Assembly: GCA_013824215.1 (NCBI GenBank)
Contig: PNNM01000081.1
Coordinates: 1-5,471, forward strand
Length of the DNA stretch: 5,471 bases
Direction of reading: 5' to 3'
DNA from: Coriobacteriaceae bacterium
Lineage (GTDB): Bacteria; Actinomycetota; Coriobacteriia; Anaerosomatales; D1FN1-002
Part shown: in pieces, positions 1 through 5,471 of the stretch
Layout of the letters: each line of letters starts with the position of its first letter
How positions within the stretch are numbered: the first letter of the stretch is position 1
Notes under the pieces: model-generated
Database searches by the model: none
The model's input: the letters and a program-made list of their open reading frames with translations, nothing else
What the model was told of the DNA's origin: nothing
Program-made: the position numbers and the translations under genes

Positions 1-467
1 GCGACCGCGAGTTCGTCACCGTTGCGCAGGTCCACGAGAGAGACCACGAGCGTCGTGGTCCCCACGTCGATGGCCGCGCCGAGCGACCGTCCCAGGTCCG
101 CGGACGAGTCGAGGCCCTCAGGATCGATCGGGAAGCCGAGCACCTCGGCGGTCTCGACCACCTGGAGGCGCGGTCCCGGCGCTCCCGCCGAAAGCGCGCG
201 AACCGCCGCATCGCCGACCGCCCGGGCGCGACACCCGAGACGAAGCCCGCGCGCGAGGCGGTCGGGTGGGATGACGGCGCGCTCGTCGGACGTGGGCGGG
301 GAGACCTCGCCGGTCACGTAGACGCCGCACCCGCCGCAGACCCCGGCCCCGCCGCAGGGTGTGTCGAGGCGAGCGCCGGCTTCGTTGGCGGCGTCGGACA
401 GGACGGTGCCGGACTCGACCTCGACGGTCAGCCCCTGCGGCTCGAACGTGACGATCGCCCTGCTCAT
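1..467 (-). CDS. RACo-like 2Fe-2S ferredoxin/ASKHA protein, N-terminal part (runs off left edge)
   Basis: This is the first 155 codons of a gene that continues past base 1. Seen: residues 1-90 form a plant-type 2Fe-2S ferredoxin domain with cluster cysteines C38, C44, C47 (CGGAGVCGGC) and C79 (RLGCRARAVGD). After a linker, residues 132-145 (AIDVGTTTLVVSLV) match the phosphate-1 loop of the ASKHA ATPase fold. Known: ferredoxin plus ASKHA (DUF4445) proteins include RACo, which uses ATP to drive reductive reactivation of the cobalt in corrinoid methyl-transfer proteins; these proteins are cytoplasmic. Inferred: the same type of role here, though the corrinoid partner is not in the window and most of the ATPase is unseen. 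Start: ATG at 467 gives the normal ferredoxin N-terminus (MSRAIVTFEP). No good Shine-Dalgarno precedes it, so coupling to rmuC, which ends 25 bp upstream, is plausible. The linker is shorter than in RACo itself. Confidence 0.85.
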   Translation of the reverse strand, partial: MSRAIVTFEPQGLTVEVESGTVLSDAANEAGARLDTPCGGAGVCGGCGVYVTGEVSPPTSDERAVIPPDRLARGLRLGCRARAVGDAAVRALSAGAPGPRLQVVETAEVLGFPIDPEGLDSSADLGRSLGAAIDVGTTTLVVSLVDLRNGDELAV

Positions 468-492
468 GCGGCCATCATACGACGACAGGCGG

Positions 493-1824
493 CTACGGGA
501 CGTCCGGTCCAGCTCCGGAGTCCGGATCGGGCGCCGCGGACTCCTCGGGCAGGCCGAGTTCGAGCGCCTGCACGTGGCGCACCTGCCGGTCGATCGGCTC
601 CAGCACCTCGATGCCGCGCTCGGCGGGGGCCGCCAACCCTTGGAACTTGCGCGCCTGCACGAGCAGCCTCGACTCGATCGAGCCCACGGCGTCGTTGTAT
701 GCGTCCACCGCCGTGCGCAGGCCTCTGCCCACCTTGGTGACGTGCTCGAGCACCTTCACGAGCCGGACGTGGAGATCGGCGCCGAGCCGCGCTATCTGCT
801 CGGCGTCCTCCGCCAGCTTCTCCTGACGCCAACCGTAGGCCACGGCGTGGAGCAGGGCGATGAGTGTGGTGGGCGTCGCCAGGATCACCCTGCTGTCCGC
901 CCCGAACTCGATCAGGCTCGGGTCCTGCTCGAGAGCCGCGCTGTAGAAGCTCTCGCCCGGCAGGAACATGACCACGAACTCAGGGCTCTCGCCGATCTGC
1001 TTCCAGTAGGCCTTGCTCGCCAGCTTCATCATGTGGTCCCGCACCTGCCTGGCATGCTGGGCCAGTCTCTCCTGGCGCGTGTCCTCGTCGGTGCACTCGA
1101 CGGCTTCGAGGTAGGCCATGAGCGGCGCTTTCGCGTCGACGACCACGCACCGGTCGTTCGGCAGCTTCACGATCATGTCCGGGCGCAGGCGGCCGTCCTC
1201 GCCTTCGATCGTCTCCTGCTCGACGAAGTCGCAGTACTCCACCATCCCTGCGAGCTCCGCCACCCGCTTCAGCTGGACCTCGCCCCAGCGACCCCGCGTG
1301 GCCGGCGCGCGCAGGGCGGTGACGAGGTTGCGCGTCTCCTTGCCCAGCGCGCTCTGACCGGTCGCGAGTTCTTTGACCTGCTGGGTCAGCGTGTGGTACG
1401 CGCCCTCCCGCTTGACCTCGAGCTCGCCCACCTGTCGCTCGAGCTTGCCGAGGGTCTCGGAGACCGGCTTGACCAGGTTGTCGATCTCGGCCTTGGTGAG
1501 CTTGAAGTCGCCGGAGGCCTGCTCGCGGAACTTCTGCAGGTTCTCGTTGGCGAGCCGCAGGAACTCGTCGTTGTTGCGCCTCAGCGCATCCGCCGACAGG
1601 CTCGCGAACGTCTCCGAGAGCTTCTCGCGGGCCTGTTCCAGCAGCGCCAACTTCTCACCGGCCGCCGCGCGCTCGGCCTGCAGCGTGGCCTGGAGCTCGA
1701 CGACCTTCTTCTGGTCCTCGACGCGCGCCGCCTGCGCTGTCCGGAGTCTGGCGGCAGCGAACAGAGCGGCAACGCCCGCGCCGAACACGGCGCCGAGAAG
1801 CACCCACACGATCGTTGTCTGCAT
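493..1824 (-). CDS. rmuC: RmuC family DNA recombination protein
   Basis: A 443-residue RmuC-family protein, within the usual family size. Known: RmuC limits recombination at inverted repeats in E. coli and carries a PD-(D/E)XK-like nuclease core; its biochemical activity is poorly defined. Seen: an N-terminal hydrophobic helix (residues about 4-25) that should anchor it in the inner membrane; a long charged helical, coiled-coil-like stretch (about 30-165); the family motif RGRWGE (177-182); candidate nuclease residues D216 (RPDMIV) and D230-A-K232 (VVVDAKAPL); a second conserved block FLPGESFYSAAL (287-298); and a helical C-terminus ending in an acidic, proline-rich tail. Start: GTG at 1830 is also in frame, but AGGGGG at 1837-1832 lies 7 nt before ATG 1824 and only 1 nt before the GTG, so I chose the ATG. 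It lies between dinB (91 bp upstream) and the RACo-like gene (25 bp downstream), all on one strand. Confidence 0.95.
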   Translation of the reverse strand: MQTTIVWVLLGAVFGAGVAALFAAARLRTAQAARVEDQKKVVELQATLQAERAAAGEKLALLEQAREKLSETFASLSADALRRNNDEFLRLANENLQKFREQASGDFKLTKAEIDNLVKPVSETLGKLERQVGELEVKREGAYHTLTQQVKELATGQSALGKETRNLVTALRAPATRGRWGEVQLKRVAELAGMVEYCDFVEQETIEGEDGRLRPDMIVKLPNDRCVVVDAKAPLMAYLEAVECTDEDTRQERLAQHARQVRDHMMKLASKAYWKQIGESPEFVVMFLPGESFYSAALEQDPSLIEFGADSRVILATPTTLIALLHAVAYGWRQEKLAEDAEQIARLGADLHVRLVKVLEHVTKVGRGLRTAVDAYNDAVGSIESRLLVQARKFQGLAAPAERGIEVLEPIDRQVRHVQALELGLPEESAAPDPDSGAGPDVP

Positions 1825-1831
1825 GAACACG

Positions 1832-1837
1832 CCCCCT
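1832..1837 (-). promoter_or_regulatory. Ribosome binding site of rmuC (decides start)
   Basis: AGGGGG on the minus strand sits 7 nt before the ATG at 1824. The in-frame GTG at 1830 would begin 1 nt after it, which is too close, so this site selects the ATG. Confidence 0.65.
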
Positions 1838-1841
1838 GGAG

Positions 1842-1888
1842 CGGTGCCGTCGTCGTCATGGTCGCGCCCATTGTATCCGGCGGCACCG
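1842..1888. repeat. 8 bp inverted repeat flanking the rmuC -10 candidate
   Basis: CGGTGCCG at 1842-1849 and its exact reverse complement CGGCACCG at 1881-1888 are separated by 31 bp that contain the TACAAT box. The spacing is long for a single repressor dimer and too long for a terminator, and perfect 8 bp repeats do arise by chance in DNA this GC-rich. It could be a pair of operator half-sites; the role is unknown. Confidence 0.3.
1870..1875 (-). promoter_or_regulatory. Candidate -10 box for rmuC
   Basis: TACAAT on the minus strand matches the sigma-70-type TATAAT in five of six bases and is an AT-rich island in GC-rich DNA. It would start a transcript near 1863, giving a leader of about 40 nt before the rmuC ATG. 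No convincing -35 box is seen at the usual 16-18 bp spacing; the nearest TTGAC-like sequence (CTGACG, 1907-1902) is too far away. An 8 bp inverted repeat lies on either side of the box. Confidence 0.35.
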
Positions 1889-1915
1889 ACATCGCCTGGC
1901 GCGTCAGCCGAGCGG

Positions 1916-2404
1916 TCATGCGCACGCCGCGTCCAGCGCCTCGAAGTGCATCGGATAGTGCTCGAACGTGTCGATGCCCACGATCTCGCCGAGCGTGTGC
2001 TTCCCCAGCCACGCAGGATCGATGACCGCGGTCACCCCTGTGACCTCGTTCAACTCGGCGTCCGTCAGTTGCCCGATCTCGGCGAGCATCTCGGCGAAGA
2101 CCCTGGCCGAGCGCTCGAGCACGACAGCGGCCTCGGTCCCGCGCGCCTCGCCCCACACGCGCTCGTTGAACTCCTTCCAGCCCACGCGGTCGCGGTCGAA
2201 CGCGGTCGTCTCACCCGCACGGGCCGCCCGGAGCCGCTCGGTGATCAGCTCCTCGTACGCATCGACGTGCGCGGCGATCTCCTTCGGCGAGTGCGTATGC
2301 CCCGGCGGCGCCACATCCAGCCGCTCGGGTGGGACCGCAGCCACCTTCGCATCGAACTCACCGCGCGCCGCGAGCAGGCGCGCCATCACCTCGTCGCGGG
2401 TCAT
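1916..2404 (-). CDS. DinB-fold (DinB/YfiT/MDMPI-like) putative metal-dependent protein
   Basis: A 162-residue protein, a typical length for the four-helix-bundle DinB superfamily, which includes metal-dependent thiol S-transferases, the mycothiol-dependent maleylpyruvate isomerase domain, and stress or toxin-resistance proteins. Seen: the first helix starts MTRDEVMARLLAARGEF; SPKEIAAHVDAYEELI (39-54) is the classic 'H' helix, followed by an ERLRAARAG turn; the C-terminal helix carries FEHYPMHFEAL (147-157). H46, H149 and H153 are placed as the superfamily's three-histidine metal site. No signal peptide or membrane segment is present. Known members differ widely in substrate, so none can be assigned. 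Start: ATG 2404 gives the usual N-terminus, but the strong Shine-Dalgarno at 2439-2434 lies 29 nt upstream and fits a separate 8-codon frame ending TGA over this ATG. GTG 2413 is an in-frame alternative, still 20 nt from that site. It is divergent from the cysteine synthase gene and upstream of rmuC. Confidence 0.8.
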   Translation of the reverse strand: MTRDEVMARLLAARGEFDAKVAAVPPERLDVAPPGHTHSPKEIAAHVDAYEELITERLRAARAGETTAFDRDRVGWKEFNERVWGEARGTEAAVVLERSARVFAEMLAEIGQLTDAELNEVTGVTAVIDPAWLGKHTLGEIVGIDTFEHYPMHFEALDAACA

Positions 2405-2427
2405 CGTCGACACACCCCGTGTCCCAT
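2401..2427 (-). CDS. Possible 8-residue leader minicistron before dinB
   Basis: The frame reads MGHGVCRR and stops with a TGA at 2403-2401 that shares ATGA with the dinB-type start codon at 2404. Its ATG lies 6 nt after AGGAGG (2439-2434), an ideal distance, whereas the downstream gene's own ATG does not. Such overlaps commonly give translational coupling, in which the ribosome ending one frame restarts on the next. The peptide resembles no known attenuator leader and has no run of regulatory codons. Alternatively, the initiation signal is simply misplaced, or a one-base indel here (the GGGG run at 2418-2415 is a candidate) separates a start from its gene. Confidence 0.35.
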   Translation of the reverse strand: MGHGVCRR

Positions 2428-2433
2428 CGCGAA

Positions 2434-2439
2434 CCTCCT
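2434..2439 (-). promoter_or_regulatory. Strong Shine-Dalgarno upstream of the dinB-type gene
   Basis: The minus strand reads TAAGGAGGTTC here, almost the full complement of the 16S rRNA tail. The core AGGAGG is 6 nt before ATG 2427 (minicistron) and 29 nt before ATG 2404 (dinB-type gene). A GACAC/GTGTC stem with a 5-nt loop (2423-2409) lies between it and ATG 2404; if folded it would shorten the effective distance to about 14 nt. Confidence 0.7.
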
Positions 2440-2513
2440 TATGTCGATGCGCACCTGATGTGTGTTCCCCCGCGGCACGCAGTGCTCGACCGCAGGGCGC
2501 GCGTCGGGCGCGG

Positions 2514-2519
2514 TATGCT
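2514..2519 (+). promoter_or_regulatory. Candidate -10 box for the cysteine synthase operon
   Basis: TATGCT lies 41 bp before the ATG at 2561 and is one of the few AT-rich hexamers in the 156 bp divergent intergenic region. No clear -35 hexamer is seen 16-18 bp upstream; CTCGAC at 2485-2490 is about 23 bp away, too far for a standard promoter. The rest of the divergent region (2440-2513) shows no riboswitch, terminator or convincing operator that I can recognise. Confidence 0.3.
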
Positions 2520-2560
2520 TCCCCCCGATACGCCCACGCCCACCGGGAACGGGGACGAGG

Positions 2561-3553
2561 ATGACCGACGCACCGGACTCGCACGCCGAGGGGCTTCGCC
2601 CCGGGCTCGGCAACGACTCGCGCCTCGCGCGCTACGACGACCTGCTCGACATGTGCGGGGACACGGCGCACCCCACGCCGATCGTGCGGATGAACCACGT
2701 GCTCCCGAACCCGGACGTCGCGCTCTACGTGAAGTGCGAGTGGGTGAACCCGTTCGGCTCGATCAAGGACCGCACCGCGAAATGGCTGCTCGCCGGCCTG
2801 ATCGAGCGCGGCGAGCTCGACGACAAGGCGGTCATCGAGGCCACCTCGGGCAACACCGGCATCGCGCTGGCCGCCATCGCGCAGCTCATGGGCAAGCGCA
2901 TGGTCGCCACCGCCCCGCACGTGCTCTCGTCCGAGAAGACGGCGCTGCTCAGGGCGTTCGGCGCCGAGGTGCTGTTCACGCCGGCGGACGACGACTCGGG
3001 CCTCCACCCGATGGACGTGGCGTTCAAGATGGCCGAGGCCATCGTGGCCGCCGACCCCGACGGCTACATCATGCCGAACCAGTACGACAATCCCGACAAC
3101 GCGCGCGCCCACTACGAGTCCACCGGCCCCGAGATCTGGGCGCAGACGGAAGGGCAGGTGCGCTACTTCTTCGCCGGCTTCGGAACGTGCGGCACGCTCG
3201 TGGGAACGAGCCGCTTCCTCAAAGAGCAGGACCCGAGCGTGAAGGTGATCGGCATCCAGCCCCTGCCCGGCCACCACATCTCGGGACTGAAGAACATGGA
3301 GGAGACGGCGGTGCCGGGCAACCTCGACATGTCGGCCATCGACGAGATCGTGTGGGTGGACGACGCCATGACCGACGCCGCCGCGCGGCGCCTCTACCGC
3401 GAGGAGGCGCTGCAGGTCGGGCCGTCGGCGGCCGCCATCGCCGCCGGCGCGCTGAAGTACCTCGCCGAGCCGGGACGTTCCGGTATCGCCGTGGCCATCG
3501 CCCCGGACAGCGGGCAGAAGGCGGCGAGCTACCTGTCGCAGATACTCGGATAG
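2561..3553 (+). CDS. Cysteine synthase family PLP-dependent enzyme (CysK/CysM-like)
   Basis: A 330-residue fold-type II PLP enzyme of the cysteine synthase/cystathionine beta-synthase family, which makes cysteine from activated serine (O-acetyl- or O-phosphoserine) and sulfide in the cytoplasm. Seen: Schiff-base lysine K69 in NPFGSIKDRTA (63-73); substrate loop EATSGNTG (93-100); QYDNPDNARAHYESTGPE (174-191), a family hallmark; PLP-phosphate loop GFGTCGT (206-212); and VGPSAAA (286-292), where relatives usually have VGISSGA. There is no CBS domain after the catalytic core. Odd: a roughly 25-residue N-terminal extension and four extra residues in the GxT-P motif (GDTAHPTP, 33-40). The region PLPGHHISGLKNMEE (234-248) resembles CysM and archaeal O-phosphoserine-type enzymes as much as CysK, so the activated serine donor is unresolved. 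Start ATG 2561 follows GGGGACGAGG; the upstream in-frame GTG 2462 adds only low-complexity sequence. It is the first gene of a likely two-gene operon. Confidence 0.87.
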   Translation: MTDAPDSHAEGLRPGLGNDSRLARYDDLLDMCGDTAHPTPIVRMNHVLPNPDVALYVKCEWVNPFGSIKDRTAKWLLAGLIERGELDDKAVIEATSGNTGIALAAIAQLMGKRMVATAPHVLSSEKTALLRAFGAEVLFTPADDDSGLHPMDVAFKMAEAIVAADPDGYIMPNQYDNPDNARAHYESTGPEIWAQTEGQVRYFFAGFGTCGTLVGTSRFLKEQDPSVKVIGIQPLPGHHISGLKNMEETAVPGNLDMSAIDEIVWVDDAMTDAAARRLYREEALQVGPSAAAIAAGALKYLAEPGRSGIAVAIAPDSGQKAASYLSQILG

Positions 3554-3566
3554 ACGGAGCGGGCGC

Positions 3567-4102
3567 ATGGGGGTGTTCGGCCGGAAGGTGACGATCGAGG
3601 ACGGACCGGCGGGACTGGTGGTCACCGTGCCGGTCCGCGGGATGGGCTGCGCGGCGGTCTTCATCGCGTTCTGGCTCGTCGGCTGGACCGCCGGCGAGTT
3701 CGCCGCCCTCTGGGGCCTCGCCGAGACCGGCCTGCGCCCCACCGCCGAGTCGATGTTCCTGGTCGTCTGGCTGGTGGCCTGGACCGTCGGCGGCGCCTTC
3801 GCGTGGGGCGTCATGCTGTTCGCGTTCGCCGGCCGTGAGGTCGTCACCGTCACCGACACCAGGCTGACCAGCCGCGTCGAGGCGCTGCGCATCGGGCGTA
3901 CCACCGTCTACGAACTGCGTGGGGTGCGGCACCTGCGGATCGAGAAGGGCCGGCTCTTGTTCCACTACGACGGGTCGAACGTCCGCATCGGCAGCGGACT
4001 GGACGCCGAGCATGCGACGCAGGTGCTGGACGCGATGCTGGCGAAGCGGCCCGAGCTCGGGCGCGACTGGCACGCGTGGCAGCCCACAGACGGCTCCGCC
4101 TC

Positions 4103-4106
<4 letters not shown>
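3567..4106 (+). CDS. Two-helix membrane protein with C-terminal bacterial PH-like region
   Basis: A 179-residue protein of unknown function. Seen: a short N-terminal beta-like stretch (VTIEDGPAGLVVTVP, 8-22), two hydrophobic helices (about 27-51 and 62-88), then a soluble region (92-160) rich in beta strands: EVVTVTDTRLTSRVEAL, VYELRGVRHLRIE, RLLFHYDGSNVRIG. It closes with a helix that begins GLDAEHATQVLDAML. This order matches small bacterial proteins annotated as PH-domain membrane proteins; known members have no agreed biochemical role. Both helices carry a near-identical motif, WLVGWTAGEF (36-45) and WLVAWTVGGA (68-77). Start: GGAG at 3556-3559 lies 7 nt before ATG 3567. It begins 13 bp after the cysteine synthase stop, so co-transcription is likely, but a functional link cannot be claimed. 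Its TAG stop overlaps the purB stop. Confidence 0.75.
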
Positions 4107-5419
<1,313 letters not shown>

Positions 5420-5457
5420 CGGGTGCCCCCAAGGGTCGCACGTCTCGGCGCACCTCC

Positions 5458-5463
5458 ATTATC
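5458..5463 (-). promoter_or_regulatory. Candidate -10 box for purB
   Basis: GATAAT on the minus strand is five of six to TATAAT and lies 38 bp before the purB ATG, the right place for a promoter with a short leader. The -35 region would fall beyond the right edge of the window, so the call cannot be completed. No recognisable PurR operator or purine riboswitch fits in the 52 bp visible upstream. Confidence 0.35.
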
Positions 5464-5471
5464 GCAGAGGC

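Noticed and set aside
464..478. Tiny frame MMAA whose TGA overlaps the RACo-like ATG at 467, echoing the dinB arrangement
   Set aside because: Unlike the dinB case, no Shine-Dalgarno precedes it, and a four-codon frame of this kind is readily produced by chance.
361..2025. Long plus-strand reading frame (554 codons) opposite rmuC
   Set aside because: It is an antisense shadow: the minus strand encodes a clear RmuC with all family motifs, the plus frame is rich in R, L, H and E as expected for a GC-rich complement, and it matches no family.
2464..2550. GTTCCC and GGGAAC as a possible stem spanning the region before the cysteine synthase gene
   Set aside because: It is only 6 bp of pairing across about 75 bases, with no supporting structure, so it is not evidence for a riboswitch or attenuator.
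2329..3591. 420-codon plus-strand frame across the cysteine synthase gene
   Set aside because: It is the +1 shadow of the PLP enzyme, dominated by R, A, G and H with no domain.
2405..3904. Minus-strand extension of the DinB frame to 662 codons, opposite the cysteine synthase gene
   Set aside because: Only the last 162 residues resemble a protein family. The upstream part is complementary to a real enzyme gene and is low-complexity R/A/V/H sequence.

Overview
This is a GC-rich window (roughly two thirds or more G+C by eye) from a bacterial chromosome. It is densely packed, with five complete protein genes, one gene cut by the left edge and very short intergenic gaps. I see no tRNA, rRNA, insertion sequence, CRISPR array or phage gene. 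The content is ordinary bacterial housekeeping plus one corrinoid-activation-type protein (2Fe-2S ferredoxin domain plus ASKHA ATPase start). That protein points to an anaerobe or facultative anaerobe with corrinoid-dependent methyl transfer. A high-GC anaerobic actinobacterial lineage such as Coriobacteriia relatives, or a high-GC Firmicutes-like lineage, would fit. This is inference from composition and gene content, not a taxonomic placement.

Layout. On the minus strand, reading right to left from about 2427 to 1, lie a DinB-fold protein (1916-2404), rmuC (493-1824) and the N-terminal part of a RACo-like Fe-S/ASKHA protein (1-467, running off the left edge). On the plus strand lie a cysteine synthase-family PLP enzyme (2561-3553) and, 13 bp downstream, a small two-helix membrane protein with a C-terminal bacterial PH-like region (3567-4106). 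purB, adenylosuccinate lyase, comes back on the minus strand (4103-5419) and meets the membrane-protein gene tail to tail. The two stop codons share a single CTAG. The 156 bp between dinB and the cysteine synthase is the only divergent promoter region. A 91 bp gap separates dinB from rmuC and 25 bp separates rmuC from the RACo-like gene.

How the genes relate. The cysteine synthase and membrane-protein genes look like one transcription unit, but nothing links their functions. dinB, rmuC and the RACo-like gene are co-directional, and rmuC may have its own promoter in the 91 bp gap. purB has its own start near the right edge. I do not see a coherent novel multi-gene system. The most unusual detail is the start region of dinB: a near-perfect Shine-Dalgarno sequence serves not the dinB ATG but an 8-codon upstream reading frame whose TGA overlaps that ATG, with a small hairpin in between. 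Other points worth a look are a short linker in the RACo-like protein, altered ligand-loop motifs in the cysteine synthase, a duplicated helix motif in the membrane protein, and an inverted repeat around a candidate -10 box before rmuC.
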